18,461 nucleotides of DNA, taken from positions 1 to 18,461 of the forward strand of contig CAIWDQ010000545.1 of NCBI GenBank assembly GCA_903911455.1. The letters are read 5' to 3'. Source of the stretch: an uncultured bacterium (lineage in GTDB: Bacteria; Bacteroidota; Bacteroidia; Bacteroidales; JACABE01). The notes under the pieces are model-generated. The model was not told the origin of the DNA. It saw only the letters and a list, made by a program, of their open reading frames with translations, and did not search any database. How positions within the stretch are numbered: the stretch's first letter is position 1; every line of letters starts with the position of its first letter. Both the position numbers and the translations under genes were made by a program. This document shows, piece after piece, positions 1 to 7,386 of the stretch.

Positions 1-18
1 CAAAAATTACTCAACTAT

Positions 19-26
19 TAAGTTTG
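19..26 (+). promoter_or_regulatory. Candidate -7 promoter element for the L,D-transpeptidase-family gene
   Basis: TAAGTTTG matches the Bacteroidota -7 consensus TAnnTTTG and lies about 60 bases before the ATG at 87. The -33 element would fall at or beyond the left edge, so it cannot be checked. This is a motif match only. Confidence 0.35.
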
Positions 27-86
27 TAAAACAATAAAGCCCTTAGAAAAAGCATTATTATAATCATTATTCTTTAAGCTTTATGT

Positions 87-830
87 ATGACAAAAATTAA
101 CTTCATTATCTTAACAACTATCGTCTCAACTATGCTTTTAAAGTCGGATTTTGTAACGGAACAGAAGAAATACGAAAGAGTTAGAACTGCCTACAAAGAA
201 AAGGAATCCAAAGTTAAAAAAGCATTAAAAGCCGCAAATATTGAGTACGACAAACTTAATATTTTGATAAAAGCTTACAAACATGAGCAACAATTAGAGC
301 TTTTTGCCAAAAATAAAACTGATAATTCGTATAAAAAACTAATTTCGTATAAGATTTGTGCCAGTTCGGGCAAATTAGGCCCAAAAAGAGAACAAGGAGA
401 CGGACAGGTGCCCGAAGGCTTCTATTTTATTGATCAATTTAATCCGGTAAGCAATTTTTATCTGTCGTTAAGAGTAAGTTATCCTAACCAGTCCGACAAA
501 AAGAAAAGTAAAGCTGTTAACCTTGGCGGTGATATTTTTATTCATGGTTCGTGCGTAACCATAGGTTGCATGCCCATGACCGACGAAATAATTAAGGAGA
601 TATATCTGTATGCTATTCAGGCAACAGAATGTGGGCAACAAAAGATTCCGGTTTATATTTATCCATTCAAAATGAATGAAGAAAATATGGAAAAGTTTAA
701 GAAAGAATATAAAACAAACAAGCCACTCCTTAAATTCTGGGAGAATTTGAAAAGTGGCTATGATATTTTTGAAAAAGATAAAAAAGAACTTAAAATAAAG
801 GTTGACGAAAAAGGAAACTACCTGTTTTAG
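87..830 (+). CDS. YafK/DpaA-like L,D-transpeptidase (YkuD) family protein
   Basis: Envelope enzyme of the YkuD fold, which uses a catalytic Cys to make or break bonds at diaminopimelate in peptidoglycan. The signature is clear: His153-Gly-Ser-Cys, then Cys161 in IGCMPMTD, matching the family HGxxxxxGC pattern. The rest follows E. coli YafK/DpaA (246 aa) closely, with YKIC..SGKLGPKREQGD, PEGFY, VYIYPFKM and a C-terminal FWENLKSGYDIFE block; length here is 247 aa. The N-terminus (about residues 1-20) is hydrophobic and could be a signal peptide or anchor; residues 25-65 are charged and helical. Another ATG lies four bases upstream in a different frame, so 87 is the start. E. coli DpaA detaches Braun lipoprotein from peptidoglycan; since Lpp is not expected in Bacteroidota, the substrate here is unknown. 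It converges on phoU, with a 56-bp gap. Confidence 0.88.
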   Translation: MTKINFIILTTIVSTMLLKSDFVTEQKKYERVRTAYKEKESKVKKALKAANIEYDKLNILIKAYKHEQQLELFAKNKTDNSYKKLISYKICASSGKLGPKREQGDGQVPEGFYFIDQFNPVSNFYLSLRVSYPNQSDKKKSKAVNLGGDIFIHGSCVTIGCMPMTDEIIKEIYLYAIQATECGQQKIPVYIYPFKMNEENMEKFKKEYKTNKPLLKFWENLKSGYDIFEKDKKELKIKVDEKGNYLF

Positions 831-856
831 TCAGAATATTGCCTTAGTTTTTATTA

Positions 857-884
857 TTAATTTTTAATTCTTAATTATTAATTG
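857..884. repeat. Heptamer tandem repeat (TTAATTN) at the 3' end of phoU
   Basis: Four 7-bp units read TTAATTT, TTAATTC, TTAATTA and TTAATTG on +. Read with phoU on -, the array starts two bases after the stop codon. The same arrangement recurs after mutA at 15767-15794. No stable GC hairpin is present between the convergent genes, so the array fills the place where a terminator would be expected. Confidence 0.75.
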
Positions 885-886
885 TT

Positions 887-1591
887 TTAGTCCTCTTCGT
901 CTAGTTTATTTTCATCTAACGATTCGTAAAATTTCTTTTTATGCTTCACAATTTTACCTTCAACCACAAACACGATTGACTCAGCTATATTAGTTGAATA
1001 ACTGGCGATACGCTCAATCAGATTGGTGATAACCATGATATTTGTAGCCCCCACAATTACTTCCGACTTCTGCATCATCTCTTCAAGTATTTTGTTAGAA
1101 ATCTCGTGGCATTTATCCTTAATTTCAGCAGCATTACTAAATATATCAGATGATAAAACCAAATTATGAGTCTTAACAAGATTAACTACATCCTTAAATA
1201 ACAAAGTAGTAGAATCACAAACCTCAGGGATGCCTAATTCTTCCAAAATATCAGGATAATCTGCTATAGCATCAATTCTTTTGGCAATACTAACAGCATG
1301 GTCGCCGGTACGCTCCAAATCATTATTAATCTTCAAAGATGAAAGAATAAACCTCAAATCAGATGCAACAGGCTGCTGCAATGCAAATATATTCTGGCAT
1401 AATTTATCAATTTTCACATCTAGTTTATCTACCAGTACATCATTCTCTATAATCTGGTCTGCCAGTTCTTTATCACAGTTCACAAGTGCATGTAAGGTGT
1501 TATCCACTTGCTGATTTACAAGCTCACACATCTGTGTAACCTTTCTGGTTAATTTTTCCAGTTCGTTATCAAAAATCCTATGTTGTTCCAT
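887..1591 (-). CDS. phoU: Phosphate signalling/transport accessory protein PhoU
   Basis: Cytoplasmic helical protein that, in studied bacteria, links the Pst transporter to the PhoR kinase and restrains the Pho response when phosphate is ample. The 234-aa length fits the two three-helix-bundle family. The first metal-binding motif is intact: DLERTGDHAVSIAKR with Glu93, Asp97 and His98. The second, at 193-204, reads ERIASYSTNIAE where the family usually has ERIGDHxxNIAE, so the Asp and His ligands are Ser197 and Tyr198. The acidic tail LDEDEED-like end is short. It is the last gene of the pst operon, 78 bp after pstB. No phoR/phoB pair lies in the window. Confidence 0.95.
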   Translation of the reverse strand: MEQHRIFDNELEKLTRKVTQMCELVNQQVDNTLHALVNCDKELADQIIENDVLVDKLDVKIDKLCQNIFALQQPVASDLRFILSSLKINNDLERTGDHAVSIAKRIDAIADYPDILEELGIPEVCDSTTLLFKDVVNLVKTHNLVLSSDIFSNAAEIKDKCHEISNKILEEMMQKSEVIVGATNIMVITNLIERIASYSTNIAESIVFVVEGKIVKHKKKFYESLDENKLDEED

Positions 1592-1669
1592 TGTATTTAA
1601 ATCCTAATTAAAAATATTTGTAAAATTAAATATTAAACTCTTACCGAAAACGTAAAAATAATAATACTA

Positions 1670-2428
1670 TTATCCAAAACGTCCAGTAATATAATCTTCG
1701 GTTTGTTTCTTTTCGGGATTTGTGAAAATATTTTTAGTTTTATCATATTCAATAAGCTCACCAATATAAAAGAATGCCGTCATATCGCTAATACGTGCAG
1801 CTTGTTGCATATTATGAGTAACAATAACTATGGTGTAATTCTCCTTTAGCTGAACTATTAATTCTTCAATTTTAGATGTAGAGATAGGATCTAAAGCACT
1901 CGCCGGCTCGTCCATCAAAATAATTTCAGGATTAACTGCCAAAGTACGCGCAATACACAAACGTTGTTGCTGTCCACCTGACAAACCAAGAGCAGAATCG
2001 TTCATTCTATCCTTAACTTCGTCCCATATAGCAGCATTCTGCAAAGCTTTTTCAACAATCTCGGTTAATTGATTTTTATCACTTATACCATTAATACGTG
2101 GACCATAAGCAACGTTCTCAAAGATTGATTTAGCAAATGGATTTGATTTCTGAAAGACCATCCCCACTTTTTTACGCAAATTTACGACATCAATATTCTT
2201 ATCATAAATATTAATACCATCTATTGATATATTTCCTTCTATTTTAACAGAATCTATCAAATCATTCATTCTATTAAGTGTCCTTAGGTATGTAGACTTC
2301 CCACAACCTGAAGGCCCAATAAGAGCTGTAACTTTTTTCTCAGGAATGGCTAAATTAATATTATTTAAAGCCATCTTACTTCCATAATGTAGATATAAGT
2401 TCTCTGTAAATATTTTTGAGTTCTTCAT
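1670..2428 (-). CDS. pstB: Phosphate ABC transporter ATP-binding protein PstB
   Basis: ATPase that powers phosphate import through PstCA at the inner membrane. All ABC motifs are present: Walker A GPSGCGKST at 38-46, Q-loop VFQKSNPF near 91-98, signature LSGGQQQR at 149-156, Walker B IILMDEP at 169-175, D-loop SALD and switch His205 in VTHNMQQA. Length 252 aa is normal. The PstB-type features KSNPF and NRMND distinguish it from other ABC ATPases. It starts two bases after the pstA stop, so it is translated as part of the same message. Confidence 0.97.
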   Translation of the reverse strand: MKNSKIFTENLYLHYGSKMALNNINLAIPEKKVTALIGPSGCGKSTYLRTLNRMNDLIDSVKIEGNISIDGINIYDKNIDVVNLRKKVGMVFQKSNPFAKSIFENVAYGPRINGISDKNQLTEIVEKALQNAAIWDEVKDRMNDSALGLSGGQQQRLCIARTLAVNPEIILMDEPASALDPISTSKIEELIVQLKENYTIVIVTHNMQQAARISDMTAFFYIGELIEYDKTKNIFTNPEKKQTEDYITGRFG

Positions 2429-2430
2429 TT

Positions 2431-3339
2431 CTAGTTAATTTTCTTTTTACGAATTCTATATCTTAAAATTATTGCAAATATGTTAAGGGTAAATGTTAAT
2501 AATAACAAAACGCAGGTTGTACCAAACTGTATAGGAAGTGTTTGATCAACATTTGCCGATTGGGTAGTCATTACATAAATATGATAACCTAAAACCATAA
2601 ATTGGTCGCTCAAAGCATGTGGGAGTGTTGCTAAATAATATGCAGCTCCTGTAAAAAGGATTGGAGCTACTTCGCCTGCCCCACGACTTACTGCCAGGAT
2701 AGTACCAGTCATAATTCCCGACATTGAGCCTGGTATTACAACTTTTTTTATCGTTTGCCACTTAGTTGCTCCTAATGCTAAACTTGCTTCACGCAATTCG
2801 CGTGGAATAGTCTTCAAAGCTTCTTCAACCGAAACAATTACTACAGGTAAAGTCAACAATGCCATTGTTAAACTCGCCCAAAGTATATTTGGCTGTCCCC
2901 ATTTTAACTCACCTCCTAAAAAGAGTCCATCCATCTTAACTCCAACAAATTTAATGAAGAATCCCAGCCCAAACAAGCCAAATATAATTGAAGGTATAAC
3001 TGCAAGTGTCCTTACAGCAAAACGAATAGTTCGGGCAATAAAAGAGTTTTCTTTGGCGTACTCTGTTAAATAAATTGCTGTGATAACTCCAAAAGGTACA
3101 GCAGCTATCGACATGATTATTACTAATAATGCAGTTCCGTATATTGCAGGAAAAATTCCTCCTTTTGTCATGCCTTCTTTAGGGAAAGCACTTAAGAATT
3201 CCCATGAAAAAGCAGATTTCCCTCCATTAATTATTACAACAAGCATAAAGATTATGATTGCTATGATAAATAATGCAGACGAAAGCGTCAAACCTTCAAT
3301 TACGAAACCTTTAATATCTATTTTTCTATTTTTTATCAT
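2431..3339 (-). CDS. pstA: Phosphate ABC transporter permease PstA
   Basis: One of the two membrane subunits forming the phosphate channel. The 302-aa protein has about six hydrophobic segments: roughly 15-39, 65-92, 108-132, 152-172, one after 200, and a final one before the basic tail RYRIRKKKIN. The cytoplasmic EAA loop that docks on PstB is clear in EEALKTIPRELREASLALGATKWQT. The start codon overlaps the pstC stop by 4 bp (ATGA-type overlap), which supports this start and translational coupling. Confidence 0.96.
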   Translation of the reverse strand: MIKNRKIDIKGFVIEGLTLSSALFIIAIIIFMLVVIINGGKSAFSWEFLSAFPKEGMTKGGIFPAIYGTALLVIIMSIAAVPFGVITAIYLTEYAKENSFIARTIRFAVRTLAVIPSIIFGLFGLGFFIKFVGVKMDGLFLGGELKWGQPNILWASLTMALLTLPVVIVSVEEALKTIPRELREASLALGATKWQTIKKVVIPGSMSGIMTGTILAVSRGAGEVAPILFTGAAYYLATLPHALSDQFMVLGYHIYVMTTQSANVDQTLPIQFGTTCVLLLLTFTLNIFAIILRYRIRKKKIN

Positions 3340-4751
3340 TTCCCCTGAATTCTTTTAAGTAAACGACCTTTAACATAAAATTCAGCAATTGCATTCAACG
3401 CAAATGTGAAAATAAAAAGCATTGAACCGATTAAGAACAATACATTATAATGCGTATCACCAAAAACTACCTCAGCCATTTCTGCACCTATAGTAGCAGC
3501 AAGAGTTCTTACAGATTCAAAAGGATTAAGCCCCATTAATGCTGCATTGCCCGTTGCCATCAAAGCAATCATAGTCTCTCCGAAAACTCTGCCAATACCT
3601 AATAAAATAGCAGCAAAAATTCCGGGTGTTGCTGCAGGTAACATCACAAAGAAAGCTGTTTGCCACTTACTGGCACCTAAAGCTAAACTTGCTTCATAGT
3701 AAGTTTTAGGAACTGAAGTAAGTGCATCTTCAGCAATAGTAAATATAACTGGTATTGCTGCAAGACCCATCGCTATACCTCCAACAAAAGCATTTAACCT
3801 GTAACTGTAATGAAAAACGCTTTGCAATACTGATGCAATCACCATTAAAGCAAAAAAACCAATAACTACTGAAGGAAAACCTGCCAACATTTCTATTGCA
3901 GGTTTAATAATTTCTTTCATGCGTTTATTAGCAAATATTGCAGTATAAATTGCTGCCATAATAGCCAATGGTGCAGCAAAAAGCATAGAAATAATAGTTA
4001 CTTTTAGAGTTCCAAATAACAATGGGAGTAAACCATAACGCGGATTATCCGAAACAGGTTGCCAGTCTCTAGACTTTAATGTTGCCAGTGCATTCTTATT
4101 ATTATCTTCTGTAATTTTATTTTCTGAAGTATTTTCAGTTGCAATTTCTTTATTTTCTATTTTATTGGCAGTATCTTCAGCGGTTTGCACTCCATATTGC
4201 TCTTGCTTCGGCTCATCATTTGTCTGCACTCCGTATTGTTCCTGTTTAGGCTCATCATTAGTTTGCACACCATATTGCTCTTGTTTTGGAGCTTTATCTT
4301 CAGTTTTAGTAGCTTTCTTTTCTTGCTTTGGCGGATTATCATCTGTAACTACACCATATTGTTCCTGCTTAGGTTCTGCATTGGTTTGCATACCATATTG
4401 CTCTTGTTTAGGAGCATTGTCTTTTGTCACTGTCCCATAAGTTTCTTGTTTAGGAGCTGTTGTAGTATTATCAGCACCATAAGTTTCCTGTTGATTTGCA
4501 TTTGCAGCAGGAGTAGTTGTTGAAACCAAAGATGAATCTGATTTTACTTTTGTAGGTAATGTATTAGATGTGAAAATTGGGATAGCTTCCCTGAAGACAA
4601 AGAAAAATATTAAAACAATAATAGCTATTGATAAGAAAGCAACACCTTTTATTATCTTTTCAGCAAAAAAATCATCCCAACGAATTTTCTTTTTATTAAA
4701 AGTAATTCCGTTGGATTGATCCGGTATTGTTTTCTTTTTAAATAAACTCAT
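3336..4751 (-). CDS. pstC: Phosphate ABC transporter permease PstC with a tandem-repeat periplasmic insert
   Basis: Partner permease of PstA. The protein is 471 aa, well above the roughly 290-330 aa usual for PstC. Residues 35-55 form the first membrane segment. Residues 57-230 are a long hydrophilic stretch, and the usual family core resumes at DWQPVSDNPRYGLLPLLFGTL with five more membrane segments. The EAA loop is EDALTSVPKTYYEASLALGASKWQT. The insert holds about eight repeats (residues 87-193), then a Glu/Asn/Lys-rich linker. From the membrane topology of the family the insert should face the periplasm. No frameshift or stop breaks the gene. It lies 96 bp after pstS, with a hairpin in between, and overlaps pstA by 4 bp. 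Confidence 0.95.
   Translation of the reverse strand: MSLFKKKTIPDQSNGITFNKKKIRWDDFFAEKIIKGVAFLSIAIIVLIFFFVFREAIPIFTSNTLPTKVKSDSSLVSTTTPAANANQQETYGADNTTTAPKQETYGTVTKDNAPKQEQYGMQTNAEPKQEQYGVVTDDNPPKQEKKATKTEDKAPKQEQYGVQTNDEPKQEQYGVQTNDEPKQEQYGVQTAEDTANKIENKEIATENTSENKITEDNNKNALATLKSRDWQPVSDNPRYGLLPLLFGTLKVTIISMLFAAPLAIMAAIYTAIFANKRMKEIIKPAIEMLAGFPSVVIGFFALMVIASVLQSVFHYSYRLNAFVGGIAMGLAAIPVIFTIAEDALTSVPKTYYEASLALGASKWQTAFFVMLPAATPGIFAAILLGIGRVFGETMIALMATGNAALMGLNPFESVRTLAATIGAEMAEVVFGDTHYNVLFLIGSMLFIFTFALNAIAEFYVKGRLLKRIQGK
4173..4493 (-). repeat. In-frame 13-14 codon tandem repeats within pstC
   Basis: Residues 87-193 of PstC consist of eight consecutive units: four of 14 residues after unit variation, three of 13 and a last one of 12. 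The commonest form is KQEQYGVQTNDEP (two exact copies plus close variants); early units read KQETYG, and unit five has KQEKKA in place of KQEQYG. Adjacent units that are identical in protein differ at many third codon positions. The peptide therefore appears conserved while its DNA has drifted, which argues against a very recent slippage product. Confidence 0.93.
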
Positions 4752-4788
4752 AATTTATGATTAATGTTATTATTAATAAAAGAGAAAA

Positions 4789-4821
4789 ACAGGAGACATT
4801 TTATTAAAAAATATCTCCTGT
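4789..4821 (-). terminator. Hairpin with T-rich tail between pstS and pstC (candidate attenuator)
   Basis: ACAGGAGA (4789-4796) pairs with TCTCCTGT (4814-4821). After a C-A mismatch the stem continues for five A-T pairs to a five-base loop. Read on -, it starts about 26 nt after the pstS stop and is followed by TTTTTCTCTTTTATT, the layout of an intrinsic terminator. Because pstC lies downstream in the same operon, partial termination that raises PstS relative to the membrane subunits is the likely role. A 3'-end-stabilising stem is the alternative. Confidence 0.75.
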
Positions 4822-4847
4822 CTCAGCATATCAATTAATCAATTTAA

Positions 4848-5690
4848 TTATCTAACTGGGAAGTAACCTATTTCAGTTGCATATTTTTGTCCATCAGGAC
4901 TTATAATCCAGTCAATAAATTTTTTCATTTCTCCGGTTGGTCTGTTTCTTACATACATATATAAGTAGCGGGTTATAGGATATTGACCACTCTTAATAGT
5001 TTCTGCACTTGCTGCATAAGCAATACTTTTATCATCTTTCTTTACTTTAATGATTTTTATTCCTTCAGCATAAGCAGCTCCACCATATCCAATTCCTAAA
5101 GCATCTTTTTTAACTGCATTTACAACTGCAGCAGTTCCAGGTAAAGTTTGACAACTTGCAGCGTAATCGCCTTTTACAACAGCTTCTTTAAAATAAACAT
5201 AAGTTCCTGAACTGTTTTCGCGACCATAAAGTTTGATATCAGCATCGGCTCCACCTACTTCTTTCCAGTTTTTAATTTTACCAGTAAAAATCAGGCTTAA
5301 TTGTTTTATAGTAAGTTCATGTACTTTATTAGCAGCATTTGCATAAATTGTAATCCCATCTTTAGCACATGGAATTTCAACACCCATAGTATTATATCTT
5401 TCTTTTAGTTTACTAATTTCTGATGCACTCATCTTTCTACTTGAATTACAAATGTCAGTTGAACCATTAATTAATGCTGACACGCCTGTTCCTGAACCAC
5501 CACCGGTAACCTGGATGTTAGTATTAGGATTAGATTTCATATAAACTTCAGCCCATTTCTGTGAAAGGATTACCATTGTATCAGAACCTTTTACAGTGAT
5601 ACGAGTTGGAGCCATGAAAGAAAAAGTTATTATCATTACAACTAATACACTTAGTATTGTTGCTAATTTCTTTAAATTCATTTTTTTCAT
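4848..5690 (-). CDS. pstS: Phosphate-binding periplasmic protein PstS
   Basis: High-affinity phosphate receptor that delivers its ligand to PstCA. An N-terminal hydrophobic signal (residues 10-26) is followed by the mature start. The phosphate-contact motifs of the PstS family are present: GSDTM (35-39), GGGSGTG (63-69), CNSSR (81-85) and GRENSSGTY (156-164). Length 280 aa fits. The signal lacks a lipobox Cys, so a soluble periplasmic or N-terminally tethered protein is more likely than a lipoprotein. It follows the porin gene by 41 bp with no promoter of its own that I can see. Confidence 0.95.
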   Translation of the reverse strand: MKKMNLKKLATILSVLVVMIITFSFMAPTRITVKGSDTMVILSQKWAEVYMKSNPNTNIQVTGGGSGTGVSALINGSTDICNSSRKMSASEISKLKERYNTMGVEIPCAKDGITIYANAANKVHELTIKQLSLIFTGKIKNWKEVGGADADIKLYGRENSSGTYVYFKEAVVKGDYAASCQTLPGTAAVVNAVKKDALGIGYGGAAYAEGIKIIKVKKDDKSIAYAASAETIKSGQYPITRYLYMYVRNRPTGEMKKFIDWIISPDGQKYATEIGYFPVR

Positions 5691-5731
5691 TTTATTAAAT
5701 TATTTATTGATTTTTTTATGATTGTTGTTAA

Positions 5732-7138
5732 TTAGAATTTTGTTGTTAATCTTAAAGTAAGAATATTTTGGTTGAAAACTGAACTGTAATCATTAGTTCC
5801 AGTAGTACCATCATAATTTGTATAAGTAGTTTTTACATAACCAGCATTTGTTGCAGGATTTACACCTACTTTTTCGTTCTGTACTATACTATACATTAAA
5901 GAGATTCTTACATTATCATTAAAATAATAATGCCATGCAAAGTTATAAGTTGTATAAGCAATATCACTAACACCACTAGTTCTTGAAGCTACTTTACCGG
6001 CAACTCCAGCAAATTTCTTTACACCAATATCCGAACCGCTAATGTCAGTATTTGGATCATAATAATCTAAGCGGAAAGCAAATTGATTTTTCTTACCAAT
6101 ATTTTTAATTAAATAAGCATAGTATCCACTAAAGTTATTCTGGAAGTTAGCAACCTGAAATACTCCTGATGCGCCAATGTTTCCCATTGTTGCATTTTTA
6201 CCAGCCATATATTCGCCTTTTAACGACATACCACCTAATACATCAAGATATACTTGCATTTCTACACCCCACCAGTTTCTGTTGATAGCATCACCTAAAT
6301 TTACAGTTGAAGTAGTTGTATAATCACTGTTTAAAGTGGTTTTACTTTTTGAAGCAACTTTACCCATATAATAAGTTCCACCAAAATCAATTCCTAACAT
6401 TGAATTAACTTTTAAGTTATAGGTAGCTCTTGCCATAATATCTTTGAAGTTATCAAAGTCAGTATTTTCATTATAAGTTAAATTGTTACCAACACTATCT
6501 TTCATGGTAAAGCCTTCATTACCATTCAATATTGCTAATTGAACATGTAATGGAAATTTTTGAGGATTAGCTTCAATTTTAAAACCCATCCCTCTTTCAC
6601 CAGGGTAAATAGCTTTTATAACTCTTGATCTTTCTGGAACTTCTCTTACAGCAGATGATTGTTCTACTTCATAGTTAGGACGGTTAAATTTACCGGCCCA
6701 TAAACTAAATGTATTTAACCAACGATCATTTAATTGTACATAAGCATCTTTAATTGATAAATTTGGAATATAAGAATTGATTGCACCTTCTTTTTTAATT
6801 GAAAGTCCAGGAGAGAAATCTGGTTGTAACACAAAGTTTACACCGTCAGCAGCTTCATACTGTAATTTAAATCTAGCTTCTCTTACTGAGAAAAAAGAAT
6901 TAGGCTGAACAGATTTGTCAGCATAATTTTCAAATTGAGATAAAATGTAACCTGAAAATTTAATCTTCTTTAATTTTGCAAGATCACTTTCTGCTGTTGT
7001 CAATCTTTCGTCAATACCATCAACGCGATCTTTAACGGTAGTAACTTTTTCATTTGTTTCTTCATTTGTCTGTGCTTTTATTTTGTTTGTAAAAAACACA
7101 CAACTTAAAATCATAATTAGTAAACCTACTTTTTTCAT
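5732..7138 (-). CDS. O/P-type phosphate-selective porin (OprO/OprP superfamily)
   Basis: Outer-membrane beta-barrel expected to admit phosphate or polyphosphate. Residues 1-22 are a signal peptide ending in KAQ. Residues 24-57 form a short coiled coil (VKDRVDGIDERLTTAESDLAKLKK), as in trimeric porins of this superfamily. The barrel starts at KFSGYILSQFE, has alternating aromatic strands and GGTYYMGK/GEYMAGK turns, and ends in LRLTTKF with a C-terminal Phe typical of outer-membrane proteins. Length is 468 aa. It is first in the operon ahead of pstS, and the Pho-box-like array and -7 element sit directly upstream. Family assignment is strong; phosphate selectivity is inferred mainly from context. 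Confidence 0.88.
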   Translation of the reverse strand: MKKVGLLIMILSCVFFTNKIKAQTNEETNEKVTTVKDRVDGIDERLTTAESDLAKLKKIKFSGYILSQFENYADKSVQPNSFFSVREARFKLQYEAADGVNFVLQPDFSPGLSIKKEGAINSYIPNLSIKDAYVQLNDRWLNTFSLWAGKFNRPNYEVEQSSAVREVPERSRVIKAIYPGERGMGFKIEANPQKFPLHVQLAILNGNEGFTMKDSVGNNLTYNENTDFDNFKDIMARATYNLKVNSMLGIDFGGTYYMGKVASKSKTTLNSDYTTTSTVNLGDAINRNWWGVEMQVYLDVLGGMSLKGEYMAGKNATMGNIGASGVFQVANFQNNFSGYYAYLIKNIGKKNQFAFRLDYYDPNTDISGSDIGVKKFAGVAGKVASRTSGVSDIAYTTYNFAWHYYFNDNVRISLMYSIVQNEKVGVNPATNAGYVKTTYTNYDGTTGTNDYSSVFNQNILTLRLTTKF

Positions 7139-7188
7139 TTTTTCTATTTTGTTATTTGTTATAAAATTTCATTTAAAATTTGATGCTG

Positions 7189-7196
7189 CAAAAGTA
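7189..7196 (-). promoter_or_regulatory. -7 element of the porin-pst operon promoter
   Basis: On - the sequence reads TACTTTTG, a match to TAnnTTTG, about 50 bases before the porin start codon. No well-placed TTTG -33 element was found: the nearest TTTG is only 14 bases upstream. That fits a promoter needing an activator, here the adjacent direct-repeat array. Confidence 0.65.
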
Positions 7197-7217
7197 GGTC
7201 TGAAAATCAACAAACGC

Positions 7218-7255
7218 GTTAAGCTAATATTACCTTTACATTAATTAATTGTTAA
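7218..7255 (-). promoter_or_regulatory. Candidate Pho box: four direct repeats with 11-bp period
   Basis: Read on -, TTAAC (7255-7251), TTAAT (7244-7240), GTAAT (7233-7229) and TTAAC (7222-7218) start exactly 11 bp apart. The last copy ends about 21 bp from the -7 element. OmpR-family response regulators of the PhoB/PhoP type bind tandem repeats of about 11 bp placed over the -35 region, and TTAAC-like half sites are known for Gram-positive PhoP. Position and periodicity suggest a PhoB site controlling the whole operon. Confidence 0.6.
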
Positions 7256-7386
7256 GTGATTTTTAGAATTTAGTCTAAATGCTGATGGGAGTAACAATTT
7301 ATTAACTTCGGAGAAGGAATGTATTTAAATCGCTATATCGTCAAATCACAAAATCCGTAACCACTTAGTTTCCAAACTAGATTTCT

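Noticed and set aside
4165..4523. Cys/Ser/Leu-rich open frames on + opposite pstC, looking like repeat proteins
   Set aside because: They are the antisense reading of the PstC repeat codons. No promoter or start context supports them, and PstC is clearly the coding strand.
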